Source: Chlamydiota bacterium
GTDB taxonomy: Bacteria; Auribacterota; Tritonobacteria; UBA1439
Direction: 5' to 3'
Length of the DNA stretch: 64,000 bases
Assembly (NCBI GenBank): GCA_012729785.1
Contig: JAAYCL010000023.1
Span: forward strand, 25,684 to 89,683
Shown: positions 17,740-26,242 of the stretch, piece after piece
Layout of the letters: every line of letters starts with the position of its first letter
Position numbering within the stretch: the stretch's first letter is position 1
Notes under the pieces: generated by a model
Databases searched by the model: none
What the model was told of the DNA's origin: nothing
Seen by the model: the letters and a program-made list of their open reading frames with translations, nothing else
Program-made: the position numbers and the translations under genes

Positions 17740-18888
17740 ATGAATATGAGAACGCAACTGATATCGAAGGCGCGCAGGGTCGTGGTCAAGGTCGGGAGCA
17801 ACGTGCTCTCCGACAGGACCGGGCACCTGAGCGAGCGGGTCATCGGCGACCTGGCCCGCCAGGTCGCCGCGGCGCGAGGCGGCGGGCGCGAAACGGTCCT
17901 GGTCACCTCCGGGGCGATCTCCGCGGGCGTGGCCCAGCTGGGCCTCGCGTCGCGCCCCAAGCTGCTCCCCCAGCTCCAGGCCGCCGCCGCGGTGGGCCAG
18001 AGCCGCCTGATGCAGCTGTACGCCGCCGCCTTCCGCAGGGAGGGGCTGGAGGTCGGTCAGATCCTGCTCACCGCGGAGGATCTGAAGGCCCGCACCCGGC
18101 ACCTGAACGCGCGCAACACGATCATCGCCCTGCTGGAGAAGGGGGTCGTCCCGATCATCAACGAGAACGACACCGTCTCGACCGACGAGATCAAGTTCGG
18201 CGACAACGACACCCTGTCCGCGCTCGTCGCGAATCTGGTCGCCGCCGACCTCCTGGTGATCCTCACCGACACGCGGGGCCTGATGACCGAGGACCCCCGG
18301 AAGGGGAAGGGGGAGCTCATCCGCGAGGTGGAGCGCATGACGCCCGGCATCGAAACCCTCGCCAGGGGCGCCGGGTCCGCCCGCGGCACGGGCGGGATGG
18401 CGTCCAAGCTCAGGGCGGTGAAGATGGTCGTCTCTTCGGGCGAAGCGGCGGTCATCGCCGACGGCCGGGAGCGGGAGATCCTGTGCCGCATACTGCGCGG
18501 GGAGGATGTCGGGACGTTCTTCCACCCCGCCGGGGCGAAAATGGACGGCCGGAAGCGCTGGATCGCCTGGTTCGTCAAGCCGAGGGGGACGCTGATCGTC
18601 GACGACGGCGCGGCGGCCGCCCTCCTGCGGAAGGGAACCAGCCTGCTCCCCTCCGGCATCCGGGATGTGCTCGGGGAGTTCAGGGACGGGGACACGGTGC
18701 GCGTCACCGCCGCGGACGGGCGGGAGATCGCGCGGGGGCTCTCGAACTACTCCGCCGCCGACCTCCGCGTCATCCGGGGGCGGAAGACCGGCGAGATCGC
18801 GGGCCTTCTCGGGCACAAGGACTACGACGAGGCGGTGCACCGGGACAACCTGGTGCTCATGGGGGGACGGGAGACCGGCGGGGGGTAA
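17740..18888 (+). CDS. proB: Glutamate 5-kinase
   Basis: 382 residues from ATG 17740 (a second ATG at 17746 is equally possible). The kinase domain shows RVVVKVGSNVLS, TSGAISAG, PIINENDTVS, FGDNDTLSA and SARGTGGMASK. The C-terminal third (from about residue 285) is a PUA domain. ProB phosphorylates glutamate for proline synthesis and is usually inhibited by proline. The palindromic element ends right before the start codon, so there is no normal leader or clear ribosome site. proA follows after about 100 bases. Confidence 0.94.
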   Translation: MNMRTQLISKARRVVVKVGSNVLSDRTGHLSERVIGDLARQVAAARGGGRETVLVTSGAISAGVAQLGLASRPKLLPQLQAAAAVGQSRLMQLYAAAFRREGLEVGQILLTAEDLKARTRHLNARNTIIALLEKGVVPIINENDTVSTDEIKFGDNDTLSALVANLVAADLLVILTDTRGLMTEDPRKGKGELIREVERMTPGIETLARGAGSARGTGGMASKLRAVKMVVSSGEAAVIADGREREILCRILRGEDVGTFFHPAGAKMDGRKRWIAWFVKPRGTLIVDDGAAAALLRKGTSLLPSGIRDVLGEFRDGDTVRVTAADGREIARGLSNYSAADLRVIRGRKTGEIAGLLGHKDYDEAVHRDNLVLMGGRETGGG

Positions 18889-18990
18889 GGGGCCCGCTCC
18901 CGCCGCGCGGACACGCCCTTTGCCTTTCGGCGGGCGGAAAACGGACGGGGCGCACACGGCGCCGCGCCGGCGATCACAACCGAGGTGCGT

Positions 18991-20250
18991 ATGCGCGCGA
19001 TCAGGAACTATGTCGAGGATCTCGGGCGCAGGGCCCGCGCGGCGGCCGCGGCGCTCGCCCGCCTCTCCACGGAGGCCAAGAACGCCGCGCTCCTGGCGAT
19101 GGCCGAAGCCGTCGTGCGCGAGGCGGCGTCGCTGGAAGCCGCCAACCGGCTCGACCTCGAGGCGGCGGAGCGGGCGGGGGTTTCGCCCGCCGTCCGCCAG
19201 CGCCTCCGGCTGGACGGCGCCGCGCTCGCCGGGATCCGGGACGGCCTGCGGCAGGTGGCCGCGCTTCCCGACCCGGTGGGGGAGCTGCTCGGGGAGTGGG
19301 AGCGGCCGAACGGCCTCCGGATCAGCAAGGTGCGGGTCCCGATCGGCGTGATCGCCATGATCTACGAGGCGCGCCCCAACGTGACGCCCGACGCGGCGGC
19401 GCTCTGCGTCAAGTCCGGCAACGCGGTGATCCTGCGCGGCGGCCGCGAGGCCCTGCGCTCCAACATCGCCCTCGCCCGGCTGCTCCGGGAAACCTCCGCG
19501 GCGAGTGGGCTCCCGGCGGACTCGATCCAGCTCGTCGAGAGGCCGGAGCACGAGGCGGTGGACGAGCTGCTCACGCTGAACGAATGGATCGATCTCGTGA
19601 TACCGCGGGGCGGCGAGGCGTTGATACGGAAGGTCGTCGAGCGCTCGACCATCCCGGTCATCAAGCACTACCGCGGCGTCTGCCACGTCTACGTGGACCG
19701 AAGCGCCGAGCTCGAAATGGCCGAGCGGATCGTCGTCAACGCCAAGGCGCAGAAGCCCGCGGTCTGCAACGCCGCCGAGACGCTTCTCGTCCACGAAGAG
19801 ATCGCCCCCGCGTTCCTCCCGCGCCTCGCCCCCCTCCTCGCCGCGCGCGGGGTGGAGCTGCGGGGGGACGCCGCGGCGCGGGCGATCGTCCCCGAAATGG
19901 CGGAGGCGACCGGCTCCGACTGGGGGCGGGAGTATCTCGACCTCATCCTGGCGGTCAGGGTGGTGAAAGACCTCGACGAGGCGGAGGCCCACATCGCCCG
20001 GTACGGCTCGCAGCACTCCGACGCCATCGTGGCGGAGGACCGCGAGGCCGCCGAGCGCTTCCTGCGCGAGGTGGACTCGTCCGCCGTCTTCTGGAACGCG
20101 TCGACGCGCTTCAACGACGGCGGCCAGTTCGGGATGGGCGCCGAGATCGGGATCAGCACCGACCGGATCCACGCCCGGGGGCCGATGGCCCTCCCCGAGC
20201 TGACCATCTACAAGTACGTGGTGCGCGGGGCGGGGCAGGTGAGGGACTGA
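18991..20250 (+). CDS. proA: Gamma-glutamyl phosphate reductase
   Basis: 419 residues, the usual ProA length. It contains MIYEARPNVTPDAAALC, GNAVILRGG, VIKHYRGVCHVYVD and the catalytic Cys region AQKPAVCNAAETLLVH, ending with FGMGAEIGISTDRIHARGPMAL in segments typical of the family. It reduces glutamyl-5-phosphate to the semialdehyde. ATG 18991 is preferred over GTG 18985 because GAGG lies five bases before it. Confidence 0.95.
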   Translation: MRAIRNYVEDLGRRARAAAAALARLSTEAKNAALLAMAEAVVREAASLEAANRLDLEAAERAGVSPAVRQRLRLDGAALAGIRDGLRQVAALPDPVGELLGEWERPNGLRISKVRVPIGVIAMIYEARPNVTPDAAALCVKSGNAVILRGGREALRSNIALARLLRETSAASGLPADSIQLVERPEHEAVDELLTLNEWIDLVIPRGGEALIRKVVERSTIPVIKHYRGVCHVYVDRSAELEMAERIVVNAKAQKPAVCNAAETLLVHEEIAPAFLPRLAPLLAARGVELRGDAAARAIVPEMAEATGSDWGREYLDLILAVRVVKDLDEAEAHIARYGSQHSDAIVAEDREAAERFLREVDSSAVFWNASTRFNDGGQFGMGAEIGISTDRIHARGPMALPELTIYKYVVRGAGQVRD

Positions 20251-20252
20251 TC

Positions 20253-20951
20253 GTGCCGACCGTGCGGGGCGGGCGAAACGGGGCGGGGGAGCCGGCCAGG
20301 ATCGGGATCATGGGCGGCTCGTTCGACCCGATCCATCTCGGGCACCTGATCGTCGCCGAGCGGGCGAGGGAGGCGCTCGGGGCGGACCGGGTGCTGTTCA
20401 TCCCGTGCAACATCCCGCCGCACAAGGACGCCGCCGGGCTCACGAGCGGGCGGCACCGGCTGCGCATGATCGAGCTCGCGGCGGCGGGCAACCCGAGATT
20501 CCGCGCCTCCGACATCGAGCTGCGCCGCGGGGGGGTGTCGTACACGGTGGAGACGATCGAGGAGCTGCGGAACCTCCACGGCCGGGGGGCGAAACTCTGG
20601 TTCATCATCGGCGCCGACAGTTTGCGGGAACTGACCACCTGGCGCGACTACCGGCGCCTGCTCCGTCTCTGCACGGTGGTGACCGCGGGGCGGCCCGGCG
20701 TTGCGCTCGACCGGTGGCGCGGGGCGCGGGGCGCGTTCGGCGGCCGGGAGATCGCGCGGCTCAAGAAGCATTTCCTCGACGCGCCGCTGATCGGCATATC
20801 CTCCTCGGAGATACGCCGGCGGCGGCAGGCGGGGATGAGCATACGCTATCTCGTTCCCCCCGCGGTGGAGCGCTACATCGCCGCCCACGGCCTGTACGGG
20901 GGGGCTGCGGAGAGGGGGCGCGTCAGATGCCGCGCCGCGCGAACGCGCTGA
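20253..20951 (+). CDS. nadD: Nicotinate-nucleotide adenylyltransferase
   Basis: 232 residues with the nucleotidyltransferase motif GSFDPIHLGHL near residue 22, PCNIPPHK, the FIIGADSL strand and the C-terminal ISSSEIRRR motif that closes the active site. It makes nicotinic acid adenine dinucleotide in NAD synthesis. GTG 20253 follows the proA stop by two bases and has GAGGGA upstream. The neighbours nadD and rsfS form a common pair. Confidence 0.92.
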   Translation: MPTVRGGRNGAGEPARIGIMGGSFDPIHLGHLIVAERAREALGADRVLFIPCNIPPHKDAAGLTSGRHRLRMIELAAAGNPRFRASDIELRRGGVSYTVETIEELRNLHGRGAKLWFIIGADSLRELTTWRDYRRLLRLCTVVTAGRPGVALDRWRGARGAFGGREIARLKKHFLDAPLIGISSSEIRRRRQAGMSIRYLVPPAVERYIAAHGLYGGAAERGRVRCRAARTR

Positions 20952-21119
20952 CGCGGCCGCAGGGAACGCGGCGCCGGGTGCCGCGGCGCGGATACGATGC
21001 GGGGATGCGTGCGCCGCGGAGACTCGCGGATCTTGTCGGATGATGCCGTCGCCGTGAAGGTCCGCGGCGAACGATGCGCCTCCTCCGACTTCTCCGCGGC
21101 GCCCTACAAAGGAGGCAGC

Positions 21120-21500
21120 GTGAGAACGCCACGAGCCGGGAAGACGCCGGCCGCGAAAAAGATCGCCCTCGCGTGCGCGAAGGCCGCCGGGGAGAAGCAG
21201 GCGCGCGACATCGTCGTCCTCGACATCCGGAAGGTCTCCTCGATCGCGGACTACTTCGTGATCTGCGGCGCCGCCTCCGACCGCCAGGTGAAGGCGGTCG
21301 CCGAGGGGGTCATCGACGCGATCGCGGCGCTCGGGACGCGCTGCTACCACAGCGACGGGTGGCGGGACTGCACCTGGATCGTCCTCGATTTCGTCGACGT
21401 GATCTTCCACGTGTTCCAGGACGAGGCGCGCGAGCGGTTCGGGATAGAGCGCCTCTGGGGCGACGCCGCGCGGGTGAAGACGAAGACAATTCCCGGTTGA
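21120..21500 (+). CDS. rsfS: Ribosome silencing factor RsfS
   Basis: 126 residues. The family pattern is clear: ARDIVVLDIRKVSSIADYFVICG, then SDRQVKAVAEGV, DGWRDCTWIVLDF and DVIFHVF with a final LWGDA. It binds L14 to block subunit joining in starvation. The true start is GTG 21120, four bases after AAAGGAGG; an upstream ATG lacks support. The order nadD-rsfS is conserved in many bacteria. Confidence 0.93.
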   Translation: MRTPRAGKTPAAKKIALACAKAAGEKQARDIVVLDIRKVSSIADYFVICGAASDRQVKAVAEGVIDAIAALGTRCYHSDGWRDCTWIVLDFVDVIFHVFQDEARERFGIERLWGDAARVKTKTIPG

Positions 21501-21542
21501 TCGTTTCCGGCATGGGGGGTACGGCTCCCCGGAAGGGCGGAT

Positions 21543-23240
21543 ATGGACGCACCAGGGCATCGCCGGGACCGCAGCATCCGGTCCCGCGTCGAGGAGGCGC
21601 TCGTCCGGGCCTGCCGCGCCTCCGCGCCTGGGCGCGTCCCCGCCGTCATCCTCGAGAAGCCCCGGCGGGAGGGGCACGGCGACCTGTCCACGAACCTCGC
21701 TCTCCTCGTCGCCCGGGAGACGGGGGAGAAGGGGCGCGACGTCGCGGAGAGGCTCGCCGCCGCGCTCCGGGCGGACGCCGGGCTCTGCCCCTCCGTCATC
21801 GCGAAGATCCAGATCGCGGGGGGCGGGTTCATCAACTTCTTCCTCGCCCCCGGGGCGTTCCACGCCGCCCTCGCCCTGCTCCTGAGCGATCCGGAGCGGT
21901 TCGGCGTCTCCGTCCCGTCGGACCCGAAGCGCATCCTCGTCGAGTTCGTGAGCGCGAACCCCACCGGCCCCCTCACGGTCGCGCACGGCAGGCAGGCGGC
22001 GGTAGGGGACAGCATCGCGCGCCTCCTCGGCGCGGCGGGACACCAAGTCGTGCGCGAGTACTACCTGAACGACCGCGGGAAGCAGATCCGCCTCCTCGGC
22101 CTCTCCGCGTGGCGGCGCTACCTGGAGCTGTTCGGCGACAAGGCGGAGATCCCCGAGGACGGCTACCGCGGCGACTACCTGCGCCTCGTCGCCGCGCGGG
22201 CGAGGGAGCGCGAGGGGGACCGGTGGCGCGGGGCGGCGGAGGAGGCGGCGGTCGCGTTCTTCTCCAGCTTCGCGGCGGGCGAGATCCTCGCGGAGATCCG
22301 GAACGACCTCGACCGGTTCCGCGTGCGCTTCGACCGGTGGACGAGCGAAACGGAGTTCGGCGCCACGGGGAAGATCGAGGAGTGCCTCGATCTCCTCCGC
22401 CGGAACGGGTTCGTCCGGGAGCGGGACGGGGCGGTCTGGTTCGAGAGCACGAGGCTGGGCGACGACAAGGACCGCGTGCTCGTCAAGGGCGACGGGTCGC
22501 GCACCTACTTCACCCCCGATATCGCCTACCACCGCGACAAGTTCGAGCGCGGTTTCGACCGCGTCATCGACCTTTGGGGTCCCGATCACCACGGCTACAT
22601 CCCCCGGATGAAGGCCGCGGTCAGGGCGCTCGGCTACCCAGAGGACCGGTTCACCCCGCGCATCGTCCAGCTCACGACCCTTTTCCGCGGGAAGGAGAAG
22701 CTGTCGATGTCCACGCGCGCGGGCGAGTTCGTGACGCTGCGGGAGGTCGTCGACGAGGTGGGCGTGGACGCCGCCCGGTACTTCTTCGCCCGGATGCGCA
22801 CCGAAAGCCACCTCAACTTCGACCTCGCCCTCGCCGCGGAGCGCTCCAACGACAACCCGGTCTACTACGTCCAGTACGTCCACGCGCGCATCTGCAGCAT
22901 CTTCAAGCGGCTCCCGGAGAAGCTGCCGGGGTTCGTGGTGCCGCCGTGGGGCGAGGCGCCGCTCGACCGGCTCGTCCAGCGCGAGGAGCTCGACCTGATC
23001 GGCGCGCTCTCGGAGTTCCCGCACATGGTGCGGAAGGCCGCGGACTCCCTCGAGCCGAACCTGCTCTGCAACTACCTCGAGGCGCTCGCCGCCGGTTTCC
23101 ACCGCTGCTACGCCGCGCACACGGTCATCTCGAACGACGCCGCCCTGACCGCCGCGCGGCTGGCCCTCGCCGAGGGGGTGCGCGCCGTCGTCCGGAGCGG
23201 CCTCGACCTCCTGGGGGTCTCGGCCCCGAGGGAGATGTAG
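21543..23240 (+). CDS. argS: Arginyl-tRNA synthetase
   Basis: 565 residues with the N-terminal additional domain (GHGDLSTNLAL), the HIGH-like signature SANPTGPLTVAHGR, the YYLNDRGKQI helix, YVQYVHARICSI and the KMSKS-like loop written here as LSMSTRAG, followed by the DALR anticodon-binding domain. It charges tRNA-Arg. Length and motifs are standard. Confidence 0.96.
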   Translation: MDAPGHRRDRSIRSRVEEALVRACRASAPGRVPAVILEKPRREGHGDLSTNLALLVARETGEKGRDVAERLAAALRADAGLCPSVIAKIQIAGGGFINFFLAPGAFHAALALLLSDPERFGVSVPSDPKRILVEFVSANPTGPLTVAHGRQAAVGDSIARLLGAAGHQVVREYYLNDRGKQIRLLGLSAWRRYLELFGDKAEIPEDGYRGDYLRLVAARAREREGDRWRGAAEEAAVAFFSSFAAGEILAEIRNDLDRFRVRFDRWTSETEFGATGKIEECLDLLRRNGFVRERDGAVWFESTRLGDDKDRVLVKGDGSRTYFTPDIAYHRDKFERGFDRVIDLWGPDHHGYIPRMKAAVRALGYPEDRFTPRIVQLTTLFRGKEKLSMSTRAGEFVTLREVVDEVGVDAARYFFARMRTESHLNFDLALAAERSNDNPVYYVQYVHARICSIFKRLPEKLPGFVVPPWGEAPLDRLVQREELDLIGALSEFPHMVRKAADSLEPNLLCNYLEALAAGFHRCYAAHTVISNDAALTAARLALAEGVRAVVRSGLDLLGVSAPREM

Positions 23241-23281
23241 GGGGGCGCGGCGCGCCTCTCCACCGCAACAGGGAGACGACC

Positions 23282-24622
23282 ATGATCGGATGCACCATCG
23301 GGAGGCTGTTCCAGGTCACCGTCGCCGGGGGGTCGTACCAGGAGGGGCTCGCCGCCGTCGTGCAGGGCCTCCCCCCCGGGATGCCGCTGAGCGAGGAGGA
23401 GATCTACGCCGACCTGCTGCTGCGCAAGCCGGGCGCGGACGAGCTCTCCAGCCCGCGCAAGGAGCCGGACCTGCCCATCATCCTGACCGGCCTCAACGCC
23501 GCCGACACCGTGGAGGGGGCGGGGAACCGGAACCGAACGAACGGGACGCCGCTGACGATCCTCATCCCGAACCTGGACCGCCACTTCGTCCATATCAAGC
23601 AGTACCAGGACACCAACCGCACGCCGCGCCCCGGGCACGCCTCCTGGGCCTCGTTTCTCAAGTACGGTCCCGACGACGACGCCGTCGGCGCCGGCTTCTT
23701 CAGCGGGCGCCACACCGCCCCGGTCGTCGCCGCGGGGTCGGTCGCCAGGAAGGTCCTCGCCCGCTGCGGGATCCGCGTCTTCGCCTACGTCCGCGAGATG
23801 GCGGGGGTGCGCTGCGGCGACATGGACCACGAGAAGGCGTTCGCCTCCGTGGAGGCGTACAAGCGGATGCGGCGCGACACCGACCCGTTCCAGCGGGCGG
23901 TGTACGCGCGCGGGCGCGTCACGATGGAGATGCGCTTCCTCGAGAAGGCGCGCGTCTTCGCCGAGATCGAGAAGGAGATCGACAAAATACGGGCCGGCGC
24001 GCCCCGGCTCGCCCCCGGGGAGGTGCGGGAGCGGTACGGGGTGCACCACGTCGTGAACTGCCCGGACCCGGATGCCGCCGCCGGGATGCTCGAGGCCGCC
24101 ACCCGGGTGTCGGCCGCCGGCGACTCCTCGGGCGGCGTGGTGGAGCTCGTCGCGCTCGGCGTCCCCGCGGGGCTCGGCGAACCGGTCTTCTGCAAGCTCG
24201 ACGCGGCGCTCGGCGGGATGCTCGGCATCGGGGCGGTCAAGGGGGTGGAGGTCGGCGCGGGCTTCGCCGTGAAGGATATGACCGGCTCGGTGTGCAACGA
24301 CCAGATGCGGGCGGAGAACGGGCGCGTGATCTTCCTCTCCAACAACGCCGGCGGGATCACCGGCGGTCTGGCGACCGGCCAGCCGGTCGTCGCGCGCATC
24401 GCCGTCAAGCCCACGCCCACCATCGACCGGCCGCAGAAGACGATCGACAAATACACGAAGAGGAATACCGAGCTGGCGGCCATCACGCGGCGCGACCCGA
24501 CGATCGTGGCGCGCATCTGGCCGGTCGCGGAGTCGTACGCCGCCCTGGCGCTGCTCGACCAGCTGATGATCCATTTCGGCTACCAGACGCTCAGGGAGCG
24601 CGCGGCGGGAACAAACCCTTGA
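23282..24622 (+). CDS. aroC: Divergent chorismate synthase homologue
   Basis: 446 residues, longer than the usual 360-390. Chorismate-synthase landmarks are present: RPGHASW, SGRHTAP, DSSGGVVELVALGVPAGLGEP, VKGVEVGAGF and SNNAGGITGGLATG with KPTPTI. However, the N-terminal GESHG motif, holding the catalytic His17-type residue, reads GGSYQEG with Tyr19 in its place. The conserved GRHDP motif near the C terminus reads TRRDPTIVAR. The middle also carries extra sequence. It may be a paralogue with changed chemistry or, less likely, a compensated chorismate synthase. ATG 23282 has GGGAGA upstream. The symbol marks homology only. Confidence 0.75.
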   Translation: MIGCTIGRLFQVTVAGGSYQEGLAAVVQGLPPGMPLSEEEIYADLLLRKPGADELSSPRKEPDLPIILTGLNAADTVEGAGNRNRTNGTPLTILIPNLDRHFVHIKQYQDTNRTPRPGHASWASFLKYGPDDDAVGAGFFSGRHTAPVVAAGSVARKVLARCGIRVFAYVREMAGVRCGDMDHEKAFASVEAYKRMRRDTDPFQRAVYARGRVTMEMRFLEKARVFAEIEKEIDKIRAGAPRLAPGEVRERYGVHHVVNCPDPDAAAGMLEAATRVSAAGDSSGGVVELVALGVPAGLGEPVFCKLDAALGGMLGIGAVKGVEVGAGFAVKDMTGSVCNDQMRAENGRVIFLSNNAGGITGGLATGQPVVARIAVKPTPTIDRPQKTIDKYTKRNTELAAITRRDPTIVARIWPVAESYAALALLDQLMIHFGYQTLRERAAGTNP

Positions 24623-24646
24623 AAATCCGGCGCAAGGTGCTATAGT
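24619..24646 (+). promoter_or_regulatory. Strong sigma-70 promoter with dyad over the -10
   Basis: TTGAAA (24619-24624) overlaps the aroC stop codon, and TATAGT (24641-24646) follows after 16 bases. GGTGC-N7-GCACC is centred on the -10, which could be an operator or a chance dyad. Transcription would begin near 24653, about 30 bases before the ferredoxin start. Confidence 0.7.
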
Positions 24647-24683
24647 TGCACCGGTTCCATCGCGTGAGGACAGGAGGAGAGAG

Positions 24684-24857
24684 ATGGCTCACAAGATCAT
24701 CGAGGTGTGCGTGTCCTGCGGCGCATGCGAGGCCGAGTGCCCCGTACAGGCGATCAGCCAGGGCGAGACGACCTACCTGATCGATCCCGCCAAGTGCACC
24801 GACTGCGGGGCGTGCGTCGAGGTCTGCCCCGTGCAGGCCATCGTGAAACCCGAGTGA
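24684..24857 (+). CDS. Small 2[4Fe-4S] ferredoxin
   Basis: 57 residues beginning MAHKIIEVCVSCGACEAECP. Two canonical cluster motifs, CVSCGACEAECP and CTDCGACVEVCP, each followed by VQAI, bind two [4Fe-4S] centres. An AGGAGGAGAG ribosome site and its own strong promoter are upstream. It is a low-potential electron carrier; its redox partners are not in the window apart from possibly the radical SAM enzyme at 32739. Confidence 0.93.
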   Translation: MAHKIIEVCVSCGACEAECPVQAISQGETTYLIDPAKCTDCGACVEVCPVQAIVKPE

Positions 24858-24882
24858 CGGCCGCCGCCTCGCCGTCGTCTCG

Positions 24883-26217
24883 GTGCCCCAGATGCCCCCG
24901 CACACCGTGCGCCCGCATTCGGCCCGCCTGCTCGCCGCGGCGGCGCTGATCGCCTGCGCGGCGCCCCTCCGGGGAGAGGCCGTCCCCGGGCCGGACGACG
25001 CGGGGGCGCGCTGCGCCTCCGCCCTGAAGCTCCTGGAGGCCGGCAGGCGGCGCGAAGCCGCAGCCGAGATGGCCGCTGCGCTCGACGCCTGCGCCGGCAC
25101 GGCCGCCGCCGCGGCGCCCTCCTCCGCCTCCGAGAAGCGTTACCGCGCCGGGCTGGAGCAGTTGGGCGTCCGGTACGATTCGCTCGCGGAGAAGGAGTTC
25201 AGGGAGGCGCTGTCGCTCGATCCCGGCCACGCCGCCGCGCGCTACCAGCTCGCCTTCCTGCTCGGCAACAGGGGCGACTACGCGGGGATGTTCCGCGAGA
25301 TCTGGCAGGCGGTCCGGACCCGGCCGCTGGAGACCGAGAAGCTCCGGGCGATCGGCGGGCTCTCCCTGATGGCCGGCGACGTGCCCCGGGCGATACGGGC
25401 CTACGAGCGGGCGCTGGAGCTCTCCCCCTCCTCCCCGGAGGTCCGAAGGATGCTCGGCCTGGTGCTGGTCGAGAACGGCAGGAGGGACGAGGGGTTCGCG
25501 ATGCTCCGGCAGGCGCTCGACGCGCAGCCGGGCGACTATTCGACCCTCTCCTCCCTCGGCCTCGCCCACGCCCTGGCCGGCGACTACCCGAAGGCGGAGG
25601 AGACGCTCAAGAAGGCGATCGAGATCAACCGCGGGCACCCGGAGGCGCTGTCGCGCCTCGGGATGGTCCTCCTCGTCCAGGACCGCGCCGGAGAGAGCGT
25701 CCGGCTGCTCGACGCGGCGGTGAAGACCGCGCCCGATTCCGCCGATCTCCACGCCAACCTGGCGAAGGCGTACAGGGCCGAGGGAAAACTCGACGAGGCC
25801 GAGCGCCACTACACGCTCGCCCTGAAGGCGGACCCGGGGAACTACGACGCCTGGTTCGAGCTGGGCGCCATCCAGAGCGCGGCGGGGCGCTTCGAGAGGG
25901 CGCTGGAGGCGTACCGGAAGGCGGCGGAGCTCGACCCCGGCCTCGCCCGCGCCCACCACAGGATCGGCCTGCTTTTGGCGAAGAAGAAGCAGTACGCCGA
26001 CGCGGAGAAGAGCTTCAAGAAGGCGCTCGACGCGAACTGCGACTTCGCGGACGCCTACTTCGCGCTCGCCCTGATCGCGCGCGAGCACCGGAAGGACCCG
26101 CGCGCCGCCGCGCACTACTGCCGGATGTACCTGCTCTACGACTCGAGGAGCCCCCGCGCGGCGCAGGCGGCGCGCTGGATAGAGGACGCGGAAGGCGGGG
26201 GGAAAGGCGGGGGCTAG
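24883..26217 (+). CDS. Secreted TPR-repeat protein
   Basis: 444 residues from GTG 24883 (ATG 24892 is also possible). A signal peptide (SARLLAAAALIACAAPLRGEA) is followed by an Ala-rich segment and then about ten tetratricopeptide repeats from near residue 85 to 420, with typical pairs such as YDSLAEKEFREALSLDPGH. It is probably a periplasmic scaffold; partners are unknown. It lies just upstream of a histidine kinase gene. Confidence 0.85.
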   Translation: MPQMPPHTVRPHSARLLAAAALIACAAPLRGEAVPGPDDAGARCASALKLLEAGRRREAAAEMAAALDACAGTAAAAAPSSASEKRYRAGLEQLGVRYDSLAEKEFREALSLDPGHAAARYQLAFLLGNRGDYAGMFREIWQAVRTRPLETEKLRAIGGLSLMAGDVPRAIRAYERALELSPSSPEVRRMLGLVLVENGRRDEGFAMLRQALDAQPGDYSTLSSLGLAHALAGDYPKAEETLKKAIEINRGHPEALSRLGMVLLVQDRAGESVRLLDAAVKTAPDSADLHANLAKAYRAEGKLDEAERHYTLALKADPGNYDAWFELGAIQSAAGRFERALEAYRKAAELDPGLARAHHRIGLLLAKKKQYADAEKSFKKALDANCDFADAYFALALIAREHRKDPRAAAHYCRMYLLYDSRSPRAAQAARWIEDAEGGGKGGG

Positions 26218-26242
26218 ACGCGCCGCTCGGAGGCGGGCCGGT

